A model generated the notes under the pieces. It made no database searches, had not been told where the DNA came from, and was given only the letters and a program-made list of their open reading frames with translations. This document shows, in pieces, positions 23,471-31,512 of a stretch of 53,163 bases of DNA. This DNA is from Acidilobaceae archaeon (GTDB lineage: Archaea > Thermoproteota > Thermoprotei_A > Sulfolobales > Acidilobaceae), in contig JAOAKH010000010.1 in the NCBI GenBank assembly GCA_026413755.1, forward strand, positions 1-53,163, in the 5' to 3' direction. Positions within the stretch are counted from its first letter, which is position 1. Each line of letters opens with the position of its first letter. The position numbers and the translations under genes are program-made.

Positions 23471-24106
23471 TTACCACCTTTTTTGCGCCATGAGCCTCTT
23501 TAGCCCTATGTGTAGGGCGCGGGAGGAGGCAAGGTTCGAGACCTTCCGGGGCTCAACGTTACCGCAGACAGGGCACCTCATGCTCTTTGGGCTCAGGGGC
23601 TCCATGATTGAGAGGCACTTTGAGCAAAGGGCATAGACTACGCCATACTGAGGAGGCTTGGTGGTCAGGTGAAAGGGTACCGTGGAGCTGAGGGTCCTTG
23701 CTAACACCGCGTCCCCTACCCGGTAGAACTCATGAACGTCCTTCACGTACTCGTTAGCTATTTGCCATATGGCCAGGAGGCCAGTATAGGCAGATCGAAG
23801 CTCTGCCACCCAGTGGACCGTGGGGCTAAGGGAGACTATGCCATAGAGCTCTACCGTCACGAAGTCCGATCTTACAGAGGAAACTATGCCGAACAACGTG
23901 GAGCCTATGGGAGGCAGCCGGACTCTCTTCTTAGTGAGTACCTGGACTACCTTTGTTCTCTCGTCATAGCTGGGCAGTCCCACCGCGCTGGACCTGAGGT
24001 AGCCGCGCTTGTCCTCGTAGACGTTCTCTCCAGCCACGTACTCCTCCTCTACTGCCAGAGCCTCACCAGGCATGGCTAACCTTTTCTCCCCCACTGCCCT
24101 CCCCAT
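23471..24106 (-). CDS. csl4: Exosome subunit Csl4
   Basis: 211 residues. N-terminal domain with MPGEALAVEEEYVAGENVY, S1 domain with VRLPPIGSTLFGIVSSV and FYRVGDAVLARTLS, and a C-terminal zinc ribbon CSKC ... CPVCG. Csl4 caps the archaeal exosome and with DnaG recruits RNA for 3'-5' degradation or tailing. Length is a little above usual because of about 10 N-terminal residues before MPGEAL; the internal ATG at that point (24076) is the alternative start. Confidence 0.93.
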   Translation of the reverse strand: MGRAVGEKRLAMPGEALAVEEEYVAGENVYEDKRGYLRSSAVGLPSYDERTKVVQVLTKKRVRLPPIGSTLFGIVSSVRSDFVTVELYGIVSLSPTVHWVAELRSAYTGLLAIWQIANEYVKDVHEFYRVGDAVLARTLSSTVPFHLTTKPPQYGVVYALCSKCLSIMEPLSPKSMRCPVCGNVEPRKVSNLASSRALHIGLKRLMAQKRW

Positions 24107-24132
24107 GAGCTACTCCGATCTGGGCTTTTAGG

Positions 24133-25176
24133 TTACCAGGGGAACCTATATGGTTCCAGCTCGCCCCTCAGAGCCATTATAGTCTCCCCGGGGGTTAGCA
24201 CGGGCTTTACGTAGTCCCAATGATCGTCTATGGGTATCCTTGGACAGCTGGTTACTGTAAAGGCCTGGAACCACTCGTTGTCGACGGCCATGAGGTTCTG
24301 CAGCGAGAGGTTCTCTGAGGATATGAGGAAGTACTTCCTCCCTCTACTCTTCATTTCTTCTAGCAGCAGCTTCAGGAGCCAAGGCCTGTATTGGCCGCTC
24401 TTCACCCCCACGAACACCCCCCACCTCTCTAGCCCAAAGGACTCCGCTACCCTCATCAGCCTGATCCTGTACGTCTTTTCCCCCAGTGGGGTAACGTCTG
24501 AGGCCTTGTCCTCGTAGGGGTCCAACTTCACCACTGGCTTGAACGTGGAGAGGTATAGGCCCAGCGGGTGAAAGACCCCGCCGCCAAAGTAGAGGAAGGC
24601 CTTAGCCTTGATAGCCCTAGCTACCCTGTAGTCGCAGCCTATGATCTGGCCGTCAGAGAAGTAAGGGGGCAAGCCCCTCGGCACCACGGCCCTTAACCCC
24701 TCCTCCTCTAGCTCTCTCTGCACTTCCTTTACCATGTGTACATGCTGCGCCGTTGTTACTATGGAAACTTCCCTCACATCGTACGACCTCAGGATCTCTG
24801 CCGCACTCCTTATTGCCTCCCTGCTTGCCCTCAGCTTGCTTAGGGCGGGGACGTATAGCACCCTCGTCCCTTTAGGCTCCAGGCCTTCGTGTGCAAGCTC
24901 CACAGGGTACGGGCTATGGCCTATGTGAACTATTGCGTCGGGCTTTAGCGTGGCGAGCAGCTGTCCATACTGGAGGTCGCATGATCCGTATATGCTGTCT
25001 GCATGAACGTAAATTTCCACCTCTCCGAGGCTCTCCCTTAGGCACTCCGCTATAGCTACCCCATACTTCTTCAGCCCGTCGGGCAGCTGTATTACTACCC
25101 TCGAGACTTCTGTCTTCCTCAGGGACTCTGCCACCTGCCTCAGGTCAACCTCGTACGGTAAGTCCTCGCACCGCAA
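24133..25176 (-). CDS. dph2: Diphthamide synthase subunit Dph2 (radical ACP-transfer enzyme)
   Basis: 347 residues. It transfers the 3-amino-3-carboxypropyl group of SAM to a histidine of elongation factor 2. Three cysteines in DSIYGSCDL, QIIGCDYR and TVTSCPRIPIDDHW bind the [4Fe-4S] cluster. Other conserved pieces are IQLPDGLKKYG, IVHIGHSPYP and LAVDNEWFQAF-like MAVDNEWFQAF. Archaea use this homodimeric form. It is divergent from the PCNA gene. Confidence 0.94.
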   Translation of the reverse strand: MRCEDLPYEVDLRQVAESLRKTEVSRVVIQLPDGLKKYGVAIAECLRESLGEVEIYVHADSIYGSCDLQYGQLLATLKPDAIVHIGHSPYPVELAHEGLEPKGTRVLYVPALSKLRASREAIRSAAEILRSYDVREVSIVTTAQHVHMVKEVQRELEEEGLRAVVPRGLPPYFSDGQIIGCDYRVARAIKAKAFLYFGGGVFHPLGLYLSTFKPVVKLDPYEDKASDVTPLGEKTYRIRLMRVAESFGLERWGVFVGVKSGQYRPWLLKLLLEEMKSRGRKYFLISSENLSLQNLMAVDNEWFQAFTVTSCPRIPIDDHWDYVKPVLTPGETIMALRGELEPYRFPW

Positions 25177-25262
25177 GCCCTTCCCTCGGGAGAGAGGAGC
25201 ATAGAAGCAAAAAGGCGTGCCCTCTATATATGCAGTGGAAGCCAGAGCAAGGGGGAAAGATC

Positions 25263-26003
25263 TTGAGGCTACGTTTCAGAGAGCCAGGCATATGGCTGGG
25301 CATAGTGGAGAGTATAGAGAAGATGTTGGACGAGGGGGTGTTTCTGGCGGAGCCCTCAGGGATATACCTCAGGGCGCTCGACGTAAGCCATGTAACAATG
25401 GTGGACCTCTACTTCCCCAAGGAAGCTTTCCTGGAGTTCGAGGCGGAGAGCAGGGAGGAAATCCCTGTCTCCTTCGGCGTGCTCTCGAAGGTGTTGAGAA
25501 GGGCAGGCAGGAGGAGCGAGCTCATCATGGAGAGTAGTGAAGGATCTCTTACTGTGGAGTTTGTGGGAAGAGGGAGGAGGTCTTTCAAGATACCCCAGGC
25601 GGGGCTGACCTATGACAAGTTGCCGGAGCCCCGCATAAACTTCACCGTTAGGGCGAAGATGATGGGAGGGCCTTTTGTGGAGGTAGTTAAGGCCGTGGCG
25701 GCCGTCTCAGAGGTCATAGAGCTTAAGGCGAGCGAGGACAAGCTCATAGTCAGCGGTGAGGGCGACATAGTGAGGAAGGTCTCCGTGGAGCTGGTGCCGG
25801 GTACCCAGAGCTTGTTGGAGCTGGAGGCGGAGAGCAATGACAGGGCGAGGTACTCCACGGAGTACTTCACCTACATGGTGCCTGCGGCGCGTCATGCAGA
25901 GAGCGTAACGATTCAGTTTGCGGAGGACTCGCCCGTGAGAGTGGACTTCCTCCACGCCGGTGGTGGAAGGTTGACAATCTATGTATCGCCGAGGGCAGAA
26001 TAG
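25263..26003 (+). CDS. pcn: DNA polymerase sliding clamp (PCNA)
   Basis: Two-domain clamp: GVFLAEPSGIYLRALDVSHV near the N-terminus, DKLPEPRINF interdomain segment and ATRYSTEYFTYMV-like ARYSTEYFTYMVPAARHAE, SPVRVDFLHAGGGRLTIYVSPR at the end. I prefer TTG 25263 (246 residues, the usual crenarchaeal length) because CTATATATG at 25224-25232 looks like its TATA box; the ATG at 25230 lies inside that box. Crenarchaea often have three PCNAs; only one is here. It overlaps priS by 23 bp, forming a replication operon. Confidence 0.92.
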   Translation: MRLRFREPGIWLGIVESIEKMLDEGVFLAEPSGIYLRALDVSHVTMVDLYFPKEAFLEFEAESREEIPVSFGVLSKVLRRAGRRSELIMESSEGSLTVEFVGRGRRSFKIPQAGLTYDKLPEPRINFTVRAKMMGGPFVEVVKAVAAVSEVIELKASEDKLIVSGEGDIVRKVSVELVPGTQSLLELEAESNDRARYSTEYFTYMVPAARHAESVTIQFAEDSPVRVDFLHAGGGRLTIYVSPRAE

Positions 26004-26988
26004 CATTGAGTTCAAGAGATGGGACAGGAAGATCCTGAGGTCCCTTTTCGCCGCATACTACGGCCTCCGTCGCATAAGAGCTCCTAGAGAGGTAGCGAAG
26101 AGAGAGTTTGCGTTCCAACCGCTAGAGGCGGAGAGCTATGTGAGGCACATCCACTTCCCCTCTGCGGAGGCGCTAGCGGACTACCTCGTTAGGGAGCCTC
26201 CAAAGCACGCTTACTATTCCGTGAGCCTCTACCTTTTGCCGGAAGCGAGGAGCATGGAGGAGAAGGGATGGCTTGGCTCTGAGATCTTAGTGGACATAGA
26301 CGTAGACAAGCTAGAGGAGTGCAAGGCGGTGAAGCTGGAAGAAGGTGAGATATTGGACGACTCGTGTTTGAAGGACGGCTTCAGGCAAGCGCATAGAGCC
26401 AAGAGGATCTTGGAGAGGGACTTTGGGCTGGAGGTGATCATGTATTTCAGCGGTAGCAGGGGCTTCCACCTCGTGGCCTATGGGGAGAAGTACCTTAGGC
26501 TAGGAAGGGACGAGAGGGAGGAGATAGCGCGCTACATAGCCGCAAAAGGACTTAGGCCGGAGCTCCTCTTCCCCAAGGCCAGCCGTAAAAGTCGCCCGGC
26601 TCCACCCTCCTCCGCGGACCCTGGTTGGAGAGGCTGGATAGGGGAGGCTGGGCCTGAGCCTGGGAGGGCGGCAAAGCTAGGGGTGCCCATCGACGAGCAG
26701 GTAACAAGGGACCCCTCTAGGCTCGCTCGCATCTTGGGCAGCATTAACGGTAAATCGGGACTCTTGGTGACGGAGGTGGGGGACTCCTTCAGTCCAAACG
26801 AGTCGCTCGCCCCTTGGCGAGGGGAGCTTACGATAAGGGCAAAGGTCTCCTTTGGGGGCCTGAGGGTTCTGGGCGAGAGCATTAGCTTGAGGGCGGGGGA
26901 GAGCCTGAGCGCGAGTGCCCATATAGGGCTGCTGCTGTACTTGAAGGGAGCAGCGGAGATACTTTCAGGTGAGGTGCGCGTTGTCTGA
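25981..26988 (+). CDS. priS: DNA primase small (catalytic) subunit
   Basis: 335 residues. The catalytic LVDIDVD (DxD) occurs near residue 103, MYFSGSRGFHLVAYG near 150 is the second active-site segment, and IDEQVTRDPSRLARILGSINGKSG completes the archaeo-eukaryotic primase signature. It starts with ATG 25981 inside the PCNA gene and ends in the Gins15 gene. PriL is not in the window. The PCNA-PriS-Gins15 order matches Sulfolobus. Confidence 0.95.
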   Translation: MYRRGQNSIEFKRWDRKILRSLFAAYYGLRRIRAPREVAKREFAFQPLEAESYVRHIHFPSAEALADYLVREPPKHAYYSVSLYLLPEARSMEEKGWLGSEILVDIDVDKLEECKAVKLEEGEILDDSCLKDGFRQAHRAKRILERDFGLEVIMYFSGSRGFHLVAYGEKYLRLGRDEREEIARYIAAKGLRPELLFPKASRKSRPAPPSSADPGWRGWIGEAGPEPGRAAKLGVPIDEQVTRDPSRLARILGSINGKSGLLVTEVGDSFSPNESLAPWRGELTIRAKVSFGGLRVLGESISLRAGESLSASAHIGLLLYLKGAAEILSGEVRVV

Positions 26989-27412
26989 CAAGGCCCTCTC
27001 TCCTTTGGAGCCGCTGCTGGCAGATCACGTAAGAGAAGCGAGGAAGACCCTCTCGATATACTGTAGGACAAGGGAGGAGCTCTGTAGAGGGTACTTGGAG
27101 GTAGCCTCTAGGATAGGCAGGACCCTGGCTGCCGTGAGGCTCGCGGGGCTCCAGCGATCGAAGGAGTACTCTGGCATAGATGCGGGGCTCTTTGGGGCAC
27201 TAAGGGGCGTGGAGGATGTCTATGCCCTCTACCTTGCCGGCCTCCTCGTCACGTATGGGGAGAAGGTGCTTGTGAAAGTAAAGGGGTGCGTGGAGCTGGA
27301 GGGAGCGAGGTTAGAGAAGGGGGACCTCGCCGTTCTGAGCCTCGAGAGAGCTGCCCTATTGCTCTCCCTTGGCCTTGCAGAGCCACTACAGAGCCTTGCA
27401 GCAGAGCTCTAG
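26981..27412 (+). CDS. gins15: GINS complex subunit Gins15/Gins51-like
   Basis: About 143 residues from TTG 26981, which follows AGGTGAGGTG by 5 nt; GTG 26969 is the alternative. The N-terminal two thirds are helical (A domain). The C-terminal [39 protein letters not shown] resembles the small beta B domain. A-then-B order is the Sld5/Psf1 (Gins51) class. GINS links MCM helicase to primase; the position after priS, as in Sulfolobus, supports the call more than sequence alone does. Confidence 0.78.
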   Translation: MSDKALSPLEPLLADHVREARKTLSIYCRTREELCRGYLEVASRIGRTLAAVRLAGLQRSKEYSGIDAGLFGALRGVEDVYALYLAGLLVTYGEKVLVKVKGCVELEGARLEKGDLAVLSLERAALLLSLGLAEPLQSLAAEL

Positions 27413-27627
27413 ACAAAGATCCTCTCCACTTTACCCAGTATCTCTGCCTTGCCTCCCCGAGGCCTAACGAGCTGGGTGCCACACGAGAGGCACCTAACCG
27501 GGAACGTGGCATGGCTGAAGATTACCTGCGAGTTACCGCAGCTGGGACACGTAACAAGTAAGAACCTGCTCCTCGGCTGCGGGATGAGGATCTTTCTGCG
27601 CTTGAACTCAAAGGCGGGGGAGCTCAC
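27409..27627 (-). CDS. rps27e: Small-subunit ribosomal protein S27e
   Basis: 72 residues with start GTG 27627, overlapping the L44e stop by one base (TAGTG). A C4 zinc finger [20 protein letters not shown] then CGTQL is diagnostic. The L44e-S27e pair is conserved across archaea. Convergent with gins15, overlapping by 4 bp. Confidence 0.95.
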   Translation of the reverse strand: MSSPAFEFKRRKILIPQPRSRFLLVTCPSCGNSQVIFSHATFPVRCLSCGTQLVRPRGGKAEILGKVERIFV

Positions 27628-27914
27628 TACTTGCCCACCTCTACCAGCTCCACCTTCTTGAGTCTCAGGTTAAGTATGTGACGCTTGTAGCCGCACTGCG
27701 AGCAGCTTATCTTCAGCGTTATCCTCTTGTTCACCTTAGCTAGCCTCTTCTGCTCTGGCTTCCTCTTGCTGCCATAGCCCTCCTGCTTCCTCAAGTACCT
27801 CCTCTGCCCCTCTGCAAGCGTCCTCCTCTGGCCATGCTTGTATATGGACACGGAATGCTCAGAGTGCGCTTTACACCTGGGACAGTATGTCCTTATCTTC
27901 TTCGGGAACTTCAT
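27627..27914 (-). CDS. rpl44e: Large-subunit ribosomal protein L44e
   Basis: 95 residues from ATG 27914 ([20 protein letters not shown]). It has two Cys pairs (CPRC and CSQC) for zinc and the basic [19 protein letters not shown] loop that touches the ribosomal E site. A longer reading from 27971 passes through the promoter and is rejected. The TATA element CTTATATTT at 27946-27954 is about 36 bp upstream. Confidence 0.95.
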   Translation of the reverse strand: MKFPKKIRTYCPRCKAHSEHSVSIYKHGQRRTLAEGQRRYLRKQEGYGSKRKPEQKRLAKVNKRITLKISCSQCGYKRHILNLRLKKVELVEVGK

Positions 27915-27945
27915 CGTTCTCCCTAAGCGGAGGTCCTCGAAGATC

Positions 27946-27978
27946 CTTATATTTTTCCAGCTGCGGAGCAAATATAAG
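27946..27978. promoter_or_regulatory. Back-to-back TATA elements for rpl44e and atpK
   Basis: CTTATATTT (27946-27954) serves the minus-strand L44e-S27e pair (ATG at 27914). CAAATATAAG (27969-27978) is 28 bp from the GTG at 28002 proposed for atpK, consistent with a leaderless plus-strand transcript. Confidence 0.6.
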
Positions 27979-28001
27979 AGTCAGCTAGAGTGTGGCAGGC
28001 G

Positions 28002-28325
28002 GTGAAAAGCGTGAGGGTGCAAAACACGGGAATAATGGGTCCCCTGCTCTTGCTACTGGGCTTGCTCGTATCAGCAGGCAGCCTGATAGTCGTGGCTCAA
28101 GAGGCCGCCTCGGAAACTACGGCAAAGGCTATCGGGGCTGCCATAGCAGTGGGAGTGGCAGGCCTGGGCGCAGGCTTTTCAATAGGAGTGGCAGGCTCTG
28201 CAGTAGCGAGCGCGATCGTTGAGAGGAGAGAGGCAGCAGGCGTGCTCCTCCTAATCGTCATCCTTGGCGAAGGAATAGCAATATATGGACTCCTCGTAGC
28301 CCTTCTAATAGTGATCCTCCTCTAG
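28002..28325 (+). CDS. atpK: A/V-type ATP synthase proteolipid subunit K (c)
   Basis: 107 residues if started at GTG 28002; GTG 27990 and ATG 28035 are in frame. Three hydrophobic stretches are seen: a first one (LLLLLGLLVSAGSLIVV) that may be a cleaved or retained leader, then AIGAAIAVGVAGLGAGFSIGVAG and LLIVILGEGIAIYGLLVALLIV. The Glu in ILGEGIAIYGL is the ion-binding carboxylate, and IVERREAAG is the polar loop. One c-hairpin, as in crenarchaeal proteolipids. No other ATPase subunits are nearby. Confidence 0.9.
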   Translation: MKSVRVQNTGIMGPLLLLLGLLVSAGSLIVVAQEAASETTAKAIGAAIAVGVAGLGAGFSIGVAGSAVASAIVERREAAGVLLLIVILGEGIAIYGLLVALLIVILL

Positions 28326-29498
28326 ACGCCCTTGATGGCCGACTACCGCCAAAGCTTTGTCTAAAACAGTAATGAAGAACCCCTCGCTCTCGTGAACGTG
28401 AGGGAAAAGCCTGCAAGCCCTCACGTCGTATCTATCATAGCTACCAGCGCAGAGGGCTATCTCCGGCCTCCTGTCCTTAAGTCCTAGGCCTCTCGCGAAC
28501 AGAACTACCTCCTCCCCTTCCTCCGGCATGAGGGAGCAGGTGGCATATACTATCTTGTCCGTGTACTTTGATATGTTCTCCACAATCTCCTTCTGCACAG
28601 CACTATAATACTCTACCTTCCCAGGCCTTAGGGTCACCCTTAACCCCGGATCTTTCGAGAGCGCGCCCGTGTTGCTACAAGGGGCGTCCACCAGGGCCTT
28701 GTCGTGCTTCTCCAGCCTCACCCTTCTCGCGTCCGCTACTATGTACTCGATAACTCCATCCGGGACGCCTAGCCTCCTCATGAGGTGCTTCATAACGTTC
28801 ATCCTCCTAGCGCTGATGTCGATGGCTGTCACCCTCAGCCTCCCCTCCGTAAGCGCAACTATGAGCGACGTCTTTATGCCGGGGGCCGCGCAGGCATCTA
28901 TTATTTTCTCTCCCGGCGAAGGCTTCAGCGCCTCCACTACGGCAGCAGACGCGACGTCATGAGGGATGGCAAGGAACTCCTTCACGGCGCCGAGGGCTCT
29001 CACAGGTTTGGGAGTCTTCAGGATTTTGAACATATATGGGAACTGCTTGCTCTCCTCTAGCTCCACTCCCTCCCCCTCTAGCCTCCTCCTCACGGCCTCT
29101 ATGCTGCCCTTCAGCGTGTTGGCCCTGATCCACCAGACCCTCCTGCTCATGGCAGCTAGGGCCTGCAGAGCTTCTTCCCCCATGAGGTTATGCAACTTCT
29201 CGTAAAGCCATTTGGGCACTGAGAGCTCGCAGTGGGGCTCGCGAGGGACTGCGAGAGACCCAGAGAGCCATTTCCTGGCCAGCACCTTGGGCCTGGCTGG
29301 CTTTCCCAGCGAGCAGAGAAGCTTCACGTAGTCGCCCACGAAGGCCCTCGAGAGCTCGTACAGCCTCTCCCTCTCCTCCGAGCTCCTCGCGCACTTGCCC
29401 CCGCACACTCTCTTGAAGGCCACGTCTAGGGAGACCTTGTGCCTTAGTATTTCGTTCAGCACCCCTGCGAGCAGCTTCTCCTCCAAGGAGTTCCCCAA
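28305..29498 (-). CDS. NSUN/RsmB-family RNA (cytosine-5) methyltransferase
   Basis: 397 residues. N-terminal NusB-like helical region, then PUA-like RNA-binding part around 130-180, then the methyltransferase: FLAIPHDVASAAVVEAL, IIDACAAPGIKTSLI (SAM site), ALVDAPCSNTGALSKDP (motif IV, PC) and IVYATCSLMPEEGEEVV (motif VI, catalytic TC). Both catalytic cysteines are present. It makes m5C in tRNA or rRNA; the exact target cannot be read from sequence. The 3' end overlaps atpK by 21 bp on the opposite strand. Confidence 0.93.
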   Translation of the reverse strand: MGNSLEEKLLAGVLNEILRHKVSLDVAFKRVCGGKCARSSEERERLYELSRAFVGDYVKLLCSLGKPARPKVLARKWLSGSLAVPREPHCELSVPKWLYEKLHNLMGEEALQALAAMSRRVWWIRANTLKGSIEAVRRRLEGEGVELEESKQFPYMFKILKTPKPVRALGAVKEFLAIPHDVASAAVVEALKPSPGEKIIDACAAPGIKTSLIVALTEGRLRVTAIDISARRMNVMKHLMRRLGVPDGVIEYIVADARRVRLEKHDKALVDAPCSNTGALSKDPGLRVTLRPGKVEYYSAVQKEIVENISKYTDKIVYATCSLMPEEGEEVVLFARGLGLKDRRPEIALCAGSYDRYDVRACRLFPHVHESEGFFITVLDKALAVVGHQGRLEEDHY

Positions 29499-29528
29499 TG
29501 AGTAGAGTACGGGAGGACTAAAAGGGGC

Positions 29529-29583
29529 GGTCAGTGCTACAATGGGTCTTCACTCTTCCGGCTGCCCATCGGACATCATCCCA
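29529..29583 (-). ncRNA. Box C/D guide sRNA with predicted 16S rRNA target
   Basis: Reading the minus strand: C box ATGATGT (29579-29573), 12-nt guide, D' CGGA (29560-29557), AGA, C' GTGAAGA (29553-29547), 12-nt guide CCCATTGTAGCA, D box CTGA (29534-29531). Short GG/CC flanks can pair. A TATA box sits about 28 bp upstream at 29606-29612. The D guide is complementary to UGCUACAAUGGG, the universally conserved segment of 16S rRNA near E. coli 1232-1243; the fifth-nucleotide rule points to the A of GCUA. Guide RNAs of this kind direct fibrillarin 2'-O-methylation. Confidence 0.7.
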
Positions 29584-29605
29584 AACAAACTAGGCAAGTG
29601 GGGCG

Positions 29606-29612
29606 TTATATG
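29606..29612 (-). promoter_or_regulatory. TATA box of the 29531-29579 sRNA
   Basis: On the minus strand CATATAA, centred 26-30 bp upstream of the sRNA C box, as expected for independent transcription. It lies just before the end of the 158-residue gene, so it is embedded at a gene end. Confidence 0.6.
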
Positions 29613-30089
29613 TTAATCGTCCTGCGCCTCTATGGCCTCGTTCACCGTCCTGTTGAGGCTTGCCACAAAGGAGATCAGGATAGCGCTCGCTAACACCCTA
29701 GGGCTGAGCTCCTCTGGCTCCCTCGTCCACCCCAGCAGGTCTGCGTATATGCGCACTTCTGCCGGGGCATCGGCCCGCTCGCCCCTCAGCGTTTTCTCTG
29801 CATAACTCAGCACGGCCTCTAGACCCTCTGCGCCCATTGCCTCTACTAGCTCGTACACGTCAACGAGAGGGTACCCTAGAGCCTGAAGGGCCTCTACGTA
29901 TGAGGGGCTCATGTACTTGGCGACCGCCTCATCTACTACCTCGGCGACGGCGTCGAGAGCTTCCAGCCTCCCCCTAGACCCCAGTGGGCTAGAGGCCGCG
30001 AGGAGGTAAGCCACGAAGCCCAGCCTCTCCTCTCCGGGGGCCTCGTAGACTACACTCCCTCCCTCCGCCTCGAGCGCCAAATTCTGCAC
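29613..30089 (-). CDS. Unrecognised 158-residue protein
   Basis: Starts GTG 30089, with GTTATACTC 28 bp upstream (30112-30121), consistent with a leaderless transcript. The protein is acidic and mostly helical: AYLLAASSPLGSRGRLEALD, AEVVDEAVAKYMSPSYVEAL, YELVEAMGAEGLEAVLSYA, then a predicted C-terminal hydrophobic helix VLASAILISFVASLNRTV. No known family signature is visible. It stands alone between two sRNA candidates. Cytoplasmic or weakly membrane-attached; function unknown. Confidence 0.7.
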   Translation of the reverse strand: MQNLALEAEGGSVVYEAPGEERLGFVAYLLAASSPLGSRGRLEALDAVAEVVDEAVAKYMSPSYVEALQALGYPLVDVYELVEAMGAEGLEAVLSYAEKTLRGERADAPAEVRIYADLLGWTREPEELSPRVLASAILISFVASLNRTVNEAIEAQDD

Positions 30090-30155
30090 CGGCTTCCATT
30101 TGAGGGGAGAGAGTATAACGGGGGACGGCTAGAAATACCAGGCGGAGCCCTTATA

Positions 30156-30213
30156 TCAGATGGACTAGGACTCTTCATAGCACGGGCTCAGCAGTCCGGG
30201 CTCTACTCTTCAC
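30156..30213 (-). ncRNA. Candidate box C/D sRNA downstream of the M29 gene
   Basis: Minus-strand order: GTGAAGA (30213-30207), 15 nt, CTGA (30191-30188), 9 nt, ATGAAGA (30178-30172), 12-nt guide GTCCTAGTCCAT, CTGA (30159-30156). Both D boxes are perfect; both C boxes carry A at the normally U fifth position. Promoter support is weak (CTATTAG near 30240). The guide contains nine bases complementary to the second guide of the 20771 candidate. Confidence 0.38.
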
Positions 30214-30248
30214 CCCGAAAAAAGGAGGGCATAAGAGGGCTAATAGCT

Positions 30249-31361
30249 CTAAAGGACCTCCAATAGGAACTTGCCGTTCTCGTAGACTAGCTCGCCGTCG
30301 GCAAACACCTTTGCCCTCCTCATGTCCTTTATCATGTCCCAGTGTATTGCCGACACGTTCCTTCCGCCGGTCTTGGGATATGCTGCACCAAGCGCTAGGT
30401 GCATTGTGCCGCCTATCTTCTCGTCGAATAGGATCTGCTTAGTGTGCCTCTGAATGTCGTAGTTCAGCCCGAACGCGGCCTCGCCTAGCCTTCTAGCCCC
30501 CTCGTCTACCTCGAGCATCCTCTTCAGGAACTCCTCCCCCTTGGCAGCGCTCGCCTCAACTACTGCCCCGCGAGAGAAGCGGAGCCTGACGCCCTCCACC
30601 TCATAGCCCCTCCAGACCGCGGGGTATGTGAATGTCACGTGCCCCTCGGTGGCGTCCTCATGGGGCCCCGTAAAGACCTCGCCGCCGGGCATGTTCCTCT
30701 TGCCTTCGTCGTTTATCCAGATCCTGCCATCAACCCTGAGGAGGAGGTCCGTGTCCTCGTCCTTTACCCTCAGCTCAGATACCCTCGAGAGGAAGGATGC
30801 TATTCTCTCCTGGGACTTCGCTTGCTCCTGCCACGCTGCCACGGGGTCTTCGAGGTGAAGCTTGAGGGCCCTCGCTACGAACTCCTGATACTCTATTATC
30901 GACATGCCGGCCTCCTGCGCTAGGGCACGAGTAGGATACAGCGTCACAGTCCACCTGAGGCTACCCTCGCCGTCTCTCCTCATGAATATCTCCGTTAGGG
31001 GCCTCAGGGCATTGCTCCTGACCTTCACTCTCTCTGGGTCTATGCTCACGAGGGGCTTCACGTGAGTGGAGGAGATTATGGCAAAGGAGACCGTCACATT
31101 CTCCGCCAAAAACTTATCTATTGGAGAGAGGTACTCTAGCAGCTCACGTGGAGCGTGCCTGTAGAATATCTCAGTGAGCTCCTCGTCCTCCACCACCAGC
31201 CTAGGGTAGGCCCCCAGGTTCACGACGCTCCTGTAGATCTCCTTAACCAGCGGCATCGCCTCGAGGGAGGCCCTTATCTGCACCTCGTCGCCCTTCCTGA
31301 CCTCGCCGCAATAACGAACGAGGAGCTCTGCATGCTTTCTGACATCGATCACCTGAGGCAC
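30249..31361 (-). CDS. M29-family metallo-aminopeptidase
   Basis: 370 residues, typical length. The metal-binding region of thermophilic M29 aminopeptidases is seen in GEVFTGPHEDATEGHVTF (Glu and His ligands), EAAFGLNYDIQ, ILFDEKIGGTMHLALGAAYP and SAIHWDMIKDM. The N-terminal domain has LVRYCGEVRKGDEVQIRA and YPRLVVEDEEL. It removes N-terminal residues from peptides and is probably cytoplasmic since no leader is seen. It is divergent from the SQR gene across an AT-rich spacer. Confidence 0.93.
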   Translation of the reverse strand: MPQVIDVRKHAELLVRYCGEVRKGDEVQIRASLEAMPLVKEIYRSVVNLGAYPRLVVEDEELTEIFYRHAPRELLEYLSPIDKFLAENVTVSFAIISSTHVKPLVSIDPERVKVRSNALRPLTEIFMRRDGEGSLRWTVTLYPTRALAQEAGMSIIEYQEFVARALKLHLEDPVAAWQEQAKSQERIASFLSRVSELRVKDEDTDLLLRVDGRIWINDEGKRNMPGGEVFTGPHEDATEGHVTFTYPAVWRGYEVEGVRLRFSRGAVVEASAAKGEEFLKRMLEVDEGARRLGEAAFGLNYDIQRHTKQILFDEKIGGTMHLALGAAYPKTGGRNVSAIHWDMIKDMRRAKVFADGELVYENGKFLLEVL

Positions 31362-31411
31362 CGCCTAGAAGGGGCCTTGAGACTTAATATATGGCCTGCC
31401 GGAATTTTATG

Positions 31412-31431
31412 ATAAATTCTCTGAAATTTAT
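31412..31431. promoter_or_regulatory. Inverted repeat, possible operator between M29 and SQR genes
   Basis: ATAAATT (31412-31418) and AATTTAT (31425-31431) are perfect 7-bp arms around CTCTGA. It lies in the 150-bp AT-rich gap (31362-31512) that also holds TAATATATGG (31385-31394) and TATATATTATTC (about 31452-31463), likely TATA elements. The symmetry suggests a dimeric regulator site. Confidence 0.45.
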
Positions 31432-31512
31432 AGGGGGTTTCTGCGTGAAATGGTATATATTATTCGCATATTAGTTCCTCTCTATCCCTACTATGCTGAG
31501 CCGGTGGCACAC

